The notes beneath the pieces were generated by a model. That model had not been told where the DNA came from and ran no database searches. It saw nothing but the letters and a program-made list of their open reading frames with translations. This document shows, one piece after another, positions 45,103 to 54,053 of a stretch of 64,000 bases of DNA; the first letter of the stretch is position 1; each line of letters opens with the position of its first letter. The stretch comes from JACKDW01 sp964621785 (GTDB lineage Bacteria > Myxococcota_A > Polyangia > Nannocystales > Nannocystaceae), in NCBI GenBank assembly GCA_964621785.1, contig CAZUPD010000015.1, positions 25,491-89,490 on the forward strand, written 5' to 3'. Position numbers and translations under genes: made by a program.

Positions 45103-46074
45103 CTAGGCCGTCAGGTTGTCGAGTGCCCACAGGCCCTCGTCGCGCAGTGCTCGATCGCCGATGTCGTGGCCGTAGACCGCGATTGTCATCGACGAGAACA
45201 GGCTGCGAAAACGGGCGAGCTTCCAGGTGTCCTGTGTGACAGGTCCGCACCGGGCTTCGTACTCGTGGAAGAACACATCGCGGGCCTTGGGCGGCAAAAA
45301 ACTGTGGGCGAGCGCGAGGTCGAGGTACCGATCGCCGCGGTGAACATCCCCCCAGTCGATCACGCCGACGAGCGCGGGCGGGTTCCGATCTACTATAGGC
45401 ACCGCCGGATCGGCGGCGACGATGAGATGTCGGGCGTACAGATCACCGTGGACCAGGATGTCGTTTTGAAACCTCGCCCCGCGCGGGACTTCGTCCAAGA
45501 TCGCCTCAAACCTGCGTGTGTCGTCGATGAGGCCGAGAGTGTGGGCTTCGCCAATGCGCCCGCGGATTTGGTCGATACGCCGCGGAAGGTCGTTGCGCCC
45601 CAATGTGTCGCCTTCGACACCTGGGACCTGGGTCGGCGAAAGGCTGTGGAGCGTGGTCAGAAAGGCGGCGAGCGGACGGGCGAGTCGACTGCGTTCATCG
45701 GGGGTGAGGCGGGCGCGGCAGGCTGTCGTCCCGCGAATTTCGCGGGCGCCGGTGAATAACCACGCAAACGCGGTGCTCGGCTGACCGACAAATACCGGCT
45801 CTGGAATTTGTAAGTGCAAATAATCGGCAATGCCCGGCAAGACCCTGGACTCGGACTCGAGTAGCGACACTGCGATCGTCCGGCGGGGAAACCGAAAGAC
45901 ATACTCCCCGTTGATGCGGTAGGCGGTGTTGTCCCAGCCGGCGCCGTATGGCTCGGCCTGGACGGGCGCGAGTTCGGGGAACTGCTGCGAAATCAATGTG
46001 CATGCAAGTTGTTCCGAAACCGTAACTTCAGGTTCCCAGGGCTGCTGATGAGTGTGTTGCTGTGGCGAAGACAT
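45103..46074 (-). CDS. Aminoglycoside-phosphotransferase-fold kinase
   Basis: 323 residues from an ATG that overlaps the stop of the upstream DUF2079 gene (TGATG), indicating coupled translation. APH fold with nucleotide loop (G-A-G-W-D-N-T-A-Y-R-I), catalytic loop H-G-D-L-Y-A-R-H-L (Asp base) and metal Asp in V-I-D-W-G-D. The substrate is unknown. Pairing with a membrane protein of sugar-transfer type suggests phosphorylation of a small metabolite or polyol rather than antibiotic resistance. An exact iterated palindrome is at 45808-45819. Confidence 0.8.
   Translation of the reverse strand: MSSPQQHTHQQPWEPEVTVSEQLACTLISQQFPELAPVQAEPYGAGWDNTAYRINGEYVFRFPRRTIAVSLLESESRVLPGIADYLHLQIPEPVFVGQPSTAFAWLFTGAREIRGTTACRARLTPDERSRLARPLAAFLTTLHSLSPTQVPGVEGDTLGRNDLPRRIDQIRGRIGEAHTLGLIDDTRRFEAILDEVPRGARFQNDILVHGDLYARHLIVAADPAVPIVDRNPPALVGVIDWGDVHRGDRYLDLALAHSFLPPKARDVFFHEYEARCGPVTQDTWKLARFRSLFSSMTIAVYGHDIGDRALRDEGLWALDNLTA
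45808..45819. repeat. Exact TTGYANNTRCAA palindrome
   Basis: TTGTAAGTGCAA, inside the phosphotransferase gene. Confidence 0.85.
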
Positions 46075-48023
46075 CACTGCAGTGGGGGGGCGAGGCTGGC
46101 CACGTGATCGCGCCGCAGCAGCCAAATACCGTGATCTTGCACGTCGATGTGGTAGGTCCCGGTGGTGACCAAACGATCGACCCGCTGGCGGAGCTTTGGT
46201 TTGAAGCGATCGACCCACAGCAGGAGATAGTCTTCGCGCGGGTCGTCGCCCTGTTCAAAAAAACGCCTCGCCCCGGGGAGGTGGGCGATGTGCGGCCCGA
46301 TGTAGCCACTGGCAGCAATTGTCGCACCGGTGGGCAGGCGGTTGACGAGGTCGCCAACTGCCGCGACCCGGGCGCGTGCTTCGGCATCGGGGTGACGCTC
46401 GATCGGCTTGAAGCCCGCGAGAAAAGGCGCAGCCGGGTTGAGAGCGCCAAAACACCACGACGACGCACACGCGGCGACGACCACACCACAGCCGAGGGCG
46501 GCCCGGACCCGCCGGGGATCGAGGCCGAGGGCCGGAAGTGTGGCAGACCGCGTAATACGTGTATATCCCATGATTGCTGCCAACATCACGGCGGGATAAA
46601 TCAGCGATGTGTAGTGAAAATAGGGATGAAACACAGGCCCACTGCTCGAGAGTCCGATAAACACCAGTCCGAACGCGGCCGGAAGCAAGGCCCGACCCCC
46701 TGCGAGGGAGAGGTAGGCAAACGGAGCCAGCAGGGCGAGCGTGTAGAGGACCTTGGCCAGCGAGAGCGCGTAGCTGAGGGCGAAGGCCGGGTTGGCGACG
46801 ACTGCGAGACCGGCGTCGAGCAACCCGCCATCGACGTTGTGCAGCAGTTCGCGGTAGCGGGCTGCGTGGGCCTCGATACCGGCTGAGGGGGCGACCCACA
46901 GATGGACCGTGGCTGCGTAGATCAGTGCAAGCGCAAGTGTTTGTAGGCCGAGTCGGCGCCGCCCTTCGAGTAGCCAAACAAAGGCGATCAGTAGGCCGAC
47001 AAAGGCGAACTCCTCGCGCACGCAGAGCAGGAGACAAAACCATAGCCAATAGTCCCATCCGGGCGTCTCACCGCGGCGGGTGGCCGCCCACCACAGCCAC
47101 AGCCACAGCGGCGCACCGAGACTGAGGCTGTGAACATCCCACAGTGCATTGGCGTGGATCGCTGGAAAGAATGTATACGCAATGACAAACACGAGGCCGT
47201 ATCCGGGGTGCCCGAGGTGGTGACGGGCGAGGCGGTAGACGGGGTAGGCACCTCCGCACAGCCACAGGGCCTGAAATACGAGCAGTGCCGCGGCCCCGGG
47301 CCACCACCAGTGCAGCGGCGCCAGCAGGATGAGCACCGGGTCGAAGTGCTCACTCATGTGTGTGCCCGAGGCGAAAAAACCACAGTCCAACAGGTCGCCG
47401 CGGGCCGAGTTGGCGATGATATTGACAAAGATCCCCAGGTCGTAGGTGTTGGTCTGCATGGCCACGTGCCGGGTGAGGGCGAGGTCAATCAGTGCATAGG
47501 CAACAAGACCCGTGAGCCCGAGTGCTGTCAGGCGGCACATGCCCGTGGTGAGTACGCGGCGGGCAAAAAATTGGTGGACGCGCTCTCCGGTCAGGCGATA
47601 GCTGGTGAAGATCGCGGCAGCCGTCACCGCAGCGATCGCAAACAGGACGAGCGCCGGCCGCGTGCGCGCGAGTTGAGGATCGGCCAGCCACACGAGGATC
47701 GGGCCGATAACTGCGATCCCCCAGATGCCGGCGAGTTCGCGGGCCGTCGCATCGAGGGTCCGCAGATCGATCGAACCTCGGCCGCGGGCGGTGAGGGCAG
47801 CGTGGAGGAGGGCGAGTAGGCCACACGCAAGGCCAAACACAAGCGCGGTGACACGGTCGCCGGACTCGAGGTGGTTGGCCATCATGGCCGCGCGGTCGGG
47901 GATGAACAGGGCCCAGATCGACAGACCGGCAAGCAGTCCCAAACCCGCGAGCCAGGCGAGCCAAAGGCCGGGGAGGTGGCGGAGTTCCACGCCAGGGGTC
48001 GACGGCTGCACAGGCTCAGACAC
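46074..48023 (-). CDS. DUF2079-type multi-pass membrane protein
   Basis: About 649 residues from the GTG at 48023 (V-S-E-P-V-Q-P-S-T-P-G). About 12 hydrophobic helices. The central motif Y-D-L-G-I-F-V-N-I-I-A-N, followed by H-M-S-E-H-F-D-P-V-L-I-L-L-A-P-L, and later D-V-H-S-L-S-L-G-A-P and R-E-E-F-A-F, are the signature of DUF2079, a GT-C-like membrane family. The C-terminal 120 residues are soluble and lie outside the membrane. Likely role: transfer from a lipid-linked sugar, not proven. The open frame extends further upstream, but that part lies antisense to tadA and is not coding. Confidence 0.75.
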   Translation of the reverse strand: MSEPVQPSTPGVELRHLPGLWLAWLAGLGLLAGLSIWALFIPDRAAMMANHLESGDRVTALVFGLACGLLALLHAALTARGRGSIDLRTLDATARELAGIWGIAVIGPILVWLADPQLARTRPALVLFAIAAVTAAAIFTSYRLTGERVHQFFARRVLTTGMCRLTALGLTGLVAYALIDLALTRHVAMQTNTYDLGIFVNIIANSARGDLLDCGFFASGTHMSEHFDPVLILLAPLHWWWPGAAALLVFQALWLCGGAYPVYRLARHHLGHPGYGLVFVIAYTFFPAIHANALWDVHSLSLGAPLWLWLWWAATRRGETPGWDYWLWFCLLLCVREEFAFVGLLIAFVWLLEGRRRLGLQTLALALIYAATVHLWVAPSAGIEAHAARYRELLHNVDGGLLDAGLAVVANPAFALSYALSLAKVLYTLALLAPFAYLSLAGGRALLPAAFGLVFIGLSSSGPVFHPYFHYTSLIYPAVMLAAIMGYTRITRSATLPALGLDPRRVRAALGCGVVVAACASSWCFGALNPAAPFLAGFKPIERHPDAEARARVAAVGDLVNRLPTGATIAASGYIGPHIAHLPGARRFFEQGDDPREDYLLLWVDRFKPKLRQRVDRLVTTGTYHIDVQDHGIWLLRRDHVASLAPPLQ

Positions 48024-48180
48024 GTGGCGGCTATGGTACGTCGCCGGGCAGTTGCGGCAAACTTGCCGCAGTTCAGCCGTCAGCGTGGGTGCATCACTTC
48101 GAGTGTGCAGGCGCCGCAACCATTCTTGCTGCCGAGAATTTGTCAGCCGGTCACAGATCGACCAAAGTGCCGACGATCGG

Positions 48181-48657
48181 ATGGTCGACCGCGATGAGCA
48201 GTACATGCGCCACGCACTCGCGTTGGCCAAACAGGCCGCTGTTCGCGGGGATGTGCCCGTGGGAGCACTGGTGGTCCGTGACGATGCGATCATCGGCGTC
48301 GGGTTGAACACCCGCGAGCATCGGGGTGATCCGACTGGACACGCCGAGATCGTGGCCATGCGCGAGGCCGCAGCCACGGTCGGACAGTGGCGCATGGATG
48401 AGTGCACCCTGTACGTCACGCTCGAGCCCTGTCCGATGTGTGCAGGTGCAATTGTCAATGCCCGCGTCCGCAGGTTGGTCTACGGCGCCGAAGATCCCAA
48501 GGCAGGGGCGGTGCGAAGCTTGTTTTGCCTGTGTGAAGATCCTCGGCTCAATCATCGGGTGGAGGTCCGCCGCGGGGTTTTGGCCCTGCCCTGTGCGCAG
48601 GTGTTGCAGCAGTTTTTTCACCGTGCCCGAGAGCGTGATCAGGAGGACATGTCGTGA
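48181..48657 (+). CDS. tadA: tRNA-specific adenosine deaminase TadA
   Basis: 158 residues from the ATG at 48181. Cytidine-deaminase-fold zinc enzyme: H-A-E (zinc His and proton-shuttling Glu) in P-T-G-H-A-E-I-V-A-M, and P-C-P-M-C-A-G-A with the two zinc cysteines. V-G-A-L-V-V-R-D and the Y-G-A-E-D-P-K-A-G-A-V segment are TadA-specific. It converts A34 to inosine in tRNA-Arg(ACG). Divergent from the DUF2079 gene across 157 bp. A one-mismatch palindrome lies at 48440-48451. Confidence 0.93.
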   Translation: MVDRDEQYMRHALALAKQAAVRGDVPVGALVVRDDAIIGVGLNTREHRGDPTGHAEIVAMREAAATVGQWRMDECTLYVTLEPCPMCAGAIVNARVRRLVYGAEDPKAGAVRSLFCLCEDPRLNHRVEVRRGVLALPCAQVLQQFFHRARERDQEDMS

Positions 48658-48801
48658 GCGACAGGCCGCGGGCAGCGATGATGCGCGGGGTTCGGCTCGC
48701 CGGAGCGGTCGATCGGGGAACATGTTGTAAGAGACATGCAAGTGAAAGGCGCCGAGCGGGCACAATGCAGTTGGTCGACGAGGATAACAGGAGGGCATGT
48801 C

Positions 48802-49764
48802 GTGCGTGAAAGCCAGACGACAGGTCTCGAGCGGGTGCGTAGTTTGTTGGCGCGCGAGCGTTTGAGTATCGATGCGATGCAGCCGGGGCGAACCTGTTTT
48901 TTGTCGCACGTGGGTGCGGTGCACAAGCTCGTCGTCGGACCCTGGATCGGCCACCGCGACCTGTTATACGCGCTCGCGCTGCAAAACCTCTCGCCCGACC
49001 AGCGAACGTCCCTGGCGCGAGCTGTATTGGTCGACCACGGACGGGCCTTCGGTGTTGGGCGGGTGGTTTTGACGGCCCACGACTCCGGCTTGCCACTCGG
49101 CGGGAGCTCCCTGCTGTTGGTACCGCGAACCCGCGGACCGACTTGCTTGTACACATGGGCACTCGGCAGTGGCGCGACGGGGGCCGCGTGCGAGTGGATG
49201 TTGTTGCGAGCCCAGCCGCAATGGTCCCTCGACGATCCCCACAAACCGCTGACGGCCCGTGCGATTGAAACCCTCGATGCGCTCGAGGCCCGGGTGGTGA
49301 TCGCCGTGGCGACGGCGGTTGAAGCTTTGCAGGTCGCCGAGCAATGTCTTTGGTCAGTCGCGTTTACGGCCCACCCGCGATTTGCTCCCCACATCGCCGC
49401 CAACCCGCGGCCGGCAGATGCCCCCGGCGGGATCTGGCTGTGGCCCCACGATGCCCTGACCGCCGACAGTTTGCGACGACGCGGACCCAACGTCGTGGTC
49501 TTGGTCGACGCACCCGAAGCATTGCGGCGACTTGCACAGCGATGGGCGGGCGATCAACAGCAGGCGGTCGAGCTGACCCACGCGAGTTGTCCGGGCCGTC
49601 TCGACCGAGCGGGCATGCTGGCGTTTTTAAACGCCTGCGACCAGCCCGAGGTGGTGTTGCGGGGCGACCCGACATGGGCCCAGGCGGGCGAGACGTGGTT
49701 GCGGGCCCACGGGATCCGTGTCGAGCGCGAGGTCGATGCGACCCAGCTCGGGCTATTTGCGTGA
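48802..49764 (+). CDS. Hypothetical protein
   Basis: 320 residues from the GTG at 48802, chosen because AGGAGGG (48789-48795) lies 6 bases upstream. No family recognised. The N-terminal half is beta-rich with a D-S-G-L-P-L-G-G-S-S-L-L segment. The C-terminal half reads as an alpha/beta fold with V-V-V-L-V-D-A-P-E-A-L-R-R-L-A, L-D-R-A-G-M-L-A-F-L-N-A-C and the terminal Q-L-G-L-F-A. A Toprim- or deaminase-like fold is conceivable, but no catalytic motif is clear. It follows tadA by 144 bp in the same direction. Confidence 0.55.
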   Translation: MRESQTTGLERVRSLLARERLSIDAMQPGRTCFLSHVGAVHKLVVGPWIGHRDLLYALALQNLSPDQRTSLARAVLVDHGRAFGVGRVVLTAHDSGLPLGGSSLLLVPRTRGPTCLYTWALGSGATGAACEWMLLRAQPQWSLDDPHKPLTARAIETLDALEARVVIAVATAVEALQVAEQCLWSVAFTAHPRFAPHIAANPRPADAPGGIWLWPHDALTADSLRRRGPNVVVLVDAPEALRRLAQRWAGDQQQAVELTHASCPGRLDRAGMLAFLNACDQPEVVLRGDPTWAQAGETWLRAHGIRVEREVDATQLGLFA

Positions 49765-50181
49765 CCACTCTTTTCCAGGAGTTGGTGCCGGTAGGAACGC
49801 AGACGGATGGTGCCTCGATCTAGATGCGCATACAAATGAGGAGCACATTGTGTCTGGGGGAACCCTTGCGAATACAATTGCTTCCCGCGTGGGACTTCGG
49901 CAGCTCGTGGGTGAAAAGGAGCTCCGACAGAGGAGCGTCCCCCGGCTGCAAAAATTGCCCCTGGTGGGCGAGACTGGACGGGCGAGGTCTTCAGCTGCGC
50001 CCTGCTCGGATCGAGCCACGGCTTTGACCACTCGGCTCGCGCACATGCGACCACCCGGGAATCGGACGGCGTTGCCGATCGTGTGCATTTACAAGCCAAA
50101 CGCCTCCAGGGGAGGGCAAAATTGCACGTATCGTAACCAACCCTGGAGCTCGTCGGCCGGCTCCCGTACAATCGCGGCAAT
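49765..50181. other. Intergenic region with palindrome near-copies
   Basis: About 417 bases without a recognisable gene. It holds two one-mismatch copies of the iterated palindrome (49866-49877 and 50083-50094) and one two-mismatch copy (49824-49835), an unusually high local density. An SRP RNA, sometimes found near tadA, was looked for by its conserved loop and not seen. Confidence 0.5.
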
Positions 50182-52077
50182 TTGAGCGAGGTCAGTCTAC
50201 CGTTCCCATCCTGGACGCCGCTGATGGTCGGCGTGTTTGGTGCCTTTGCCGTGTACGCATTCGGTGGCACCGAGCAACCGCTCGTCGGCGTGGCGGCCTG
50301 TCTGCTCACGGGTGTCACCGGTTTGCTGCTGACAAGTCGGGCCGAGTTGTTGCTCGCACAACAGGCGGACCGGGCCAAGGGCCTCAAGGAAGCCGACAGC
50401 AATCGCCAGCGCGTGGAGTTGCAACTCAGCGAAAGCGAAAGTCAGCTCAAGAGTCAGTCTTCGGAACTGACGGCGACCCACAAGCAGGTCCGGGATCTCC
50501 AGGGCCAGCTGCAGATTGTGCAGGGCCAACTCGGCGATGCCCTCGGGCAGGTCCAGCGACTGCAGCAGGCCTCCGGGGCCGATCCGAGGAAGGTCGCCGA
50601 ACTCGAGAAAAAACTGACCCGCACCGACAAGTTGGCCGAGGACCAACGGCGCACGCATCAACGCGAACTCGACGAACAGAGGCAGCAGTTTGAACAGCGG
50701 ATTGCCGGGCTCGACACACAGATACAAGATCTCGGCAACCGGGCGCAAAACCTCGCACTCCAGCGTGACCAAGCCGCGCAGGAGGTCGAATCGTTGCAGG
50801 AGCAACTAGAACTTCGCACCCGCAACATCGACCAAAAAGTTCACAAGTTGGTCGGTCGCCTCACCTCCGGCTTTGCCCGCACCGTGTCCTCTCTCGAAGA
50901 GACGTTCCAGGCCCTGACCCACATGAACGTCGGGCTCAAAGGGATTGCCGACAACGTCGAACAACTCGCCTCCAATGCCGAGGAGAGCAGCAGCTCGATC
51001 CTCGAGATGGCGGCGGCCAACGACGAGGTCGCCGAGAGCATGAACAACCTCGCGTCCTCGGTCCAAGAGACCGCCACGTCGATCGAGGAAATGACCTTCT
51101 CCGTCAAAGAGGTGGCCAAGAATATCGAGGCCCTCAGCTCGACCGCCGAGGAGACCTCGTCGGCCATGAACGAGATGGACATCTCGATTCAGCAGGTCGA
51201 AAACAATGCCAACGAAACGGCGCAACTGTCCGAGGAAGTGGTGTGGGCGGCCGAGGGTGGTGTCGATGCCATCAACCAGACCATCGAAGTCATCAACCTG
51301 ATCAAGACCTACTCCGCCGACGGTGTGTCGGTGATCAGCCGCCTGGGCAATCGCATCAGCGAGATCGGCAAGATCCTCAGCGTCATCGACGATGTGTCCG
51401 AACAGACCAATTTGCTCGCCCTCAACGCGGCGATCATCGCCGCCCAGGCGGGGGAACACGGCAAAGGATTTGCCGTGGTCGCCGACGAGATCAAAGACCT
51501 GGCCGAACGCTCCGCTTCGTCGACCAAAGAGATCGCCGAGATCATCAAGGCGGTCCAGCGCGAGAGCCACAACGCCGTCCAAGCGGTGCAGCGCTCGTCC
51601 AAGGCCGTCGACGATGGCGTCCGTGTCAGTCACCAGGCCGAGGATGCACTCAAACGGATCTCCGACGCCGCCCGCCGCTCGACCCAGATGGTCCGCGAGA
51701 TCGCCCGGGCTGCGGTTGAACAGACCAAGGGTTCCAAGCAGGTGACCGATGCGATCAACGTGGTGGCGACCACCGTACAACAAGTTGCAACTGCAACTGC
51801 TGAGCAGGCCCGCGGCGCCGAGCAGATCATGCGATCGGCCGAAAAAATGAAGTCGATCACCCGCCACGTCGAACGCTCGACCCAAGAACAGACCCGGGGC
51901 TCGCGCCAGATCACCCGGGCGATCGAAACCATTTCCGAAATGGTGAGCCAGTTGAGCCGTGCCCATCGCGGGCAAACCCAGAGCGCCGATACCATCCTCG
52001 ACGGTCTCGAGTCCGTACGCGGGGCGATGGGCGACCAGCGGACGAATATCGACAATCTGTCGCACATCGTGAACTGA
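50182..52077 (+). CDS. Methyl-accepting chemotaxis protein without periplasmic sensor
   Basis: 631 residues if started at the TTG at 50182; the ATG at 50224 is an alternative. Two hydrophobic helices separated by only a few residues (about 12-30 and 33-52) leave no extracellular domain. A long coiled coil rich in Gln/Glu/Arg (60-230) replaces a HAMP domain. The methylation and signalling domain follows, with the hairpin tip S-E-Q-T-N-L-L-A-L-N-A-A-I-I-A-A-Q-A-G-E-H-G and K-G-F-A-V-V-A-D-E-I. It would signal to CheA/CheW or a frizzy-type pathway from a cytoplasmic or membrane-state cue. No che genes adjoin. An exact palindrome is at 51785-51796. Confidence 0.88.
   Translation: MSEVSLPFPSWTPLMVGVFGAFAVYAFGGTEQPLVGVAACLLTGVTGLLLTSRAELLLAQQADRAKGLKEADSNRQRVELQLSESESQLKSQSSELTATHKQVRDLQGQLQIVQGQLGDALGQVQRLQQASGADPRKVAELEKKLTRTDKLAEDQRRTHQRELDEQRQQFEQRIAGLDTQIQDLGNRAQNLALQRDQAAQEVESLQEQLELRTRNIDQKVHKLVGRLTSGFARTVSSLEETFQALTHMNVGLKGIADNVEQLASNAEESSSSILEMAAANDEVAESMNNLASSVQETATSIEEMTFSVKEVAKNIEALSSTAEETSSAMNEMDISIQQVENNANETAQLSEEVVWAAEGGVDAINQTIEVINLIKTYSADGVSVISRLGNRISEIGKILSVIDDVSEQTNLLALNAAIIAAQAGEHGKGFAVVADEIKDLAERSASSTKEIAEIIKAVQRESHNAVQAVQRSSKAVDDGVRVSHQAEDALKRISDAARRSTQMVREIARAAVEQTKGSKQVTDAINVVATTVQQVATATAEQARGAEQIMRSAEKMKSITRHVERSTQEQTRGSRQITRAIETISEMVSQLSRAHRGQTQSADTILDGLESVRGAMGDQRTNIDNLSHIVN
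51785..51796. repeat. Exact TTGYANNTRCAA palindrome
   Basis: TTGCAACTGCAA, inside the chemoreceptor gene. Confidence 0.8.
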
Positions 52078-52153
52078 TACGAGTTGACGCCCGAGGATTC
52101 GCATCCGGTCGGGGCCGACGATCCGCAAGACGGGCTGTCGGCGGCGTGTGAAC

Positions 52154-52750
52154 TCAGCCGTAGCGGCGCATCAGATCGAGCAGGACGTGCAGGCCCTCGA
52201 GCAGCTTCGACATAAACGAGTGGTTGTGGTGGATGAGAAAGAAGTTGGGGTGTTGTTGCCACAACTTCCGCAGCCGACGGTCGAGGGCGATGGCCTCGGA
52301 GTTGGTCTCGGTACGCGTCGGGTTCCCGGTCTCGATCGAAAAGTCTCCAACGGCCGCTGTTTCAAAAAATAAAACCGCGTCGTAGCGCTGAAGTTCTGTC
52401 TCGAGTGTGGTCCCGAGGTCGGTGAAGAATTCGAGGGGATTGTCGGTCGGCCAATAGGCGGCGCCGTCGATGGTTCCCCGGTCGCACAGCAGCACACGGC
52501 CGGGGAATCGACGCGACTGTGCGTCCTCGAGATTTCGTTGTACATGAAAGATCGCCCTTTGGACGGAGCGGCAGGCCGCCGGATCGTCGCTGCGGGGGAA
52601 GCCGCCGGAGAACAACATCGTCGCCGACTCCGGTACAATCACGACACGGTCTCCGATTTCGCGGCGAAGCATATCGGCGGCCGTTGTTTTGCCGCCCCCG
52701 GGCCCACCGGTGAGTACGATGCGATACGGTTGCGAGGCTGCTGCGTCCAC
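52154..52750 (-). CDS. P-loop ATPase/kinase (AAA_28-like)
   Basis: 198 residues. The Walker A motif G-G-P-G-G-G-K-T-T is at about residues 15-23. The Walker B-like L-L-C-D-R-G-T-I-D-G-A-A-Y-W and later D-A-V-L-F-F-E-T are typical of the AAA_28/NadR-like nucleotide kinase group, with a lid segment R-T-E-T-N-S-E-A-I-A-L-D. A small-molecule or nucleotide kinase is the likely activity. It converges with the chemoreceptor gene. A one-mismatch palindrome is at 52538-52549. Confidence 0.75.
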   Translation of the reverse strand: MDAAASQPYRIVLTGGPGGGKTTAADMLRREIGDRVVIVPESATMLFSGGFPRSDDPAACRSVQRAIFHVQRNLEDAQSRRFPGRVLLCDRGTIDGAAYWPTDNPLEFFTDLGTTLETELQRYDAVLFFETAAVGDFSIETGNPTRTETNSEAIALDRRLRKLWQQHPNFFLIHHNHSFMSKLLEGLHVLLDLMRRYG

Positions 52751-52946
52751 GGAAGACTGTGTCGCACGCCTGTGGCGACGAGTCTAGCTGCCTGGCCGGT
52801 CGGATGCGCGCCAGAGGTCGAATCGCCCGGATGAGTCAGACGTCCGCTCGATGAGCGGGTTGTCCTTGGCCGGCAGCGGGTGTCTCAGCGGGGGCCGAAA
52901 CGGGTACACGGAATCAATTGTATGTGCATTAAATGGAGTGGCGGCC

Positions 52947-53996
52947 TTATTCGGTCCGCGGGTGTCCCCATCGCACAAGGACGTGCCACAGGAGTTTGAG
53001 TTGTTGCAACACCTCTGCCTGGCTCCCAAACCGCCGGAGAGTCGGGGCCTGCCCGCGGGCGACTGCGGCAGCAACGGATCCGATGTTCGCAGCATCGAGC
53101 CGAGCTGAGCCGGCGACCTCACGCGCGAGTGCGGGCATGGTGGGCCCGCGAAAGTCCGTGGGGACAGCGGACGGGTCGAGCGTGTAGCCGGGGTGCCAGC
53201 GCAGCGAGATGCCGTGGGTCGAGCACAGTTGTTGGAGGTCACGCCCGGTTGATGTGGTGCGAAACGCCGGGTCGGCGACGAGCGTTTGGACATCGCGCGC
53301 CAGCAAGACCTCGCCGTGGACCTGGGCCTCGATATAGTGGTCGAGGTTGTGACTGAGTGTTGGCACGAGTTTGGCCGTTGTAATATGTTTGTAGATACAA
53401 TCGAATAAGGCCGGTGGACGGACCGAATGGAGTCCGAGCGCCATCTCGGACTCAAATGCATCGGTAAAGGTCGCCGCGAGTAGATCGTCCCACAGGTTCC
53501 AGACACCGCGGGTGCTCGGTGTGCAATTGGAGTCGCCATAGGTGAAGGTACACACGCGTGTGCAACTTGGGTGTAACAGCAAATAACACGAACCAAAACG
53601 CGGGCTAGGGCCATCTGTGTGGCCGATGAGGGCCAGTGCCCCGTATTTGGGCCGCATGTCGGCAGCGGCATGTCGATAGGCTCCGGCAAACAACTGTTGC
53701 TCCCAGCGATCGCGGGGACCACCCACGTGTGGGGCGAGTCCACCGTTGGAAATTCCGGTGACAAACTGACTGTGGTAGCGACCCGTTTGGGCAAGACTCT
53801 CGACGACGGTTTGCGCCCCGGGGGTGATGCGGTCGGGGTGAAAGTGCAGTGCGACCTGGGCCCGTGAATCGAGCAGCTGGCATAGTTCGTTCAGTCGCGC
53901 CAGGACGAGGTTGGACATCGACCAAATTTCGGCGAGCGTCTGTTTGGCCGCGGCGAGTCGGGCCTGGGTGTGATCCCGAGTTGTTTGTATGGCCAT
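52947..53996 (-). CDS. DUF3626-family protein
   Basis: 349 residues from the ATG at 53996; an upstream TTG would add 17 residues. The DUF3626 pattern is clear in the first 200 residues: A-L-H-F-H-P-D-R, G-R-Y-H-S-Q-F-V-T-G-I-S-N-G-G-L, D-R-W-E-Q-Q-L-F-A-G-A-Y, R-P-K-Y-G-A-L-A-L, R-F-G-S-C-Y-L and C-T-F-T-Y-G-D-S. The rest is the family's helical C-terminus. The function of DUF3626 is unknown; conserved His/Arg/Asp residues suggest a nucleic-acid or nucleotide enzyme, or a toxin-like fold. It follows the ALDH-like gene on the same strand (57 bp to this ATG; the TTG would leave 6 bp). An exact palindrome is at 53389-53400. Confidence 0.75.
   Translation of the reverse strand: MAIQTTRDHTQARLAAAKQTLAEIWSMSNLVLARLNELCQLLDSRAQVALHFHPDRITPGAQTVVESLAQTGRYHSQFVTGISNGGLAPHVGGPRDRWEQQLFAGAYRHAAADMRPKYGALALIGHTDGPSPRFGSCYLLLHPSCTRVCTFTYGDSNCTPSTRGVWNLWDDLLAATFTDAFESEMALGLHSVRPPALFDCIYKHITTAKLVPTLSHNLDHYIEAQVHGEVLLARDVQTLVADPAFRTTSTGRDLQQLCSTHGISLRWHPGYTLDPSAVPTDFRGPTMPALAREVAGSARLDAANIGSVAAAVARGQAPTLRRFGSQAEVLQQLKLLWHVLVRWGHPRTE
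53389..53400. repeat. Exact TTGYANNTRCAA palindrome
   Basis: TTGTAGATACAA, inside the DUF3626 gene. Confidence 0.85.
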
Positions 53997-54053
53997 GTGC
54001 TGCGGCGACACATGTTCTTGGTACCAGGTCAGCGGCAGCGGCAGCAACTGTGG

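Noticed and set aside
48658..48801. Possible SRP (4.5S) RNA downstream of tadA
   Set aside because: The conserved GGAAGGGAGCA-type tetraloop region and apical hairpin were not found on either strand here or in 49765-50181.
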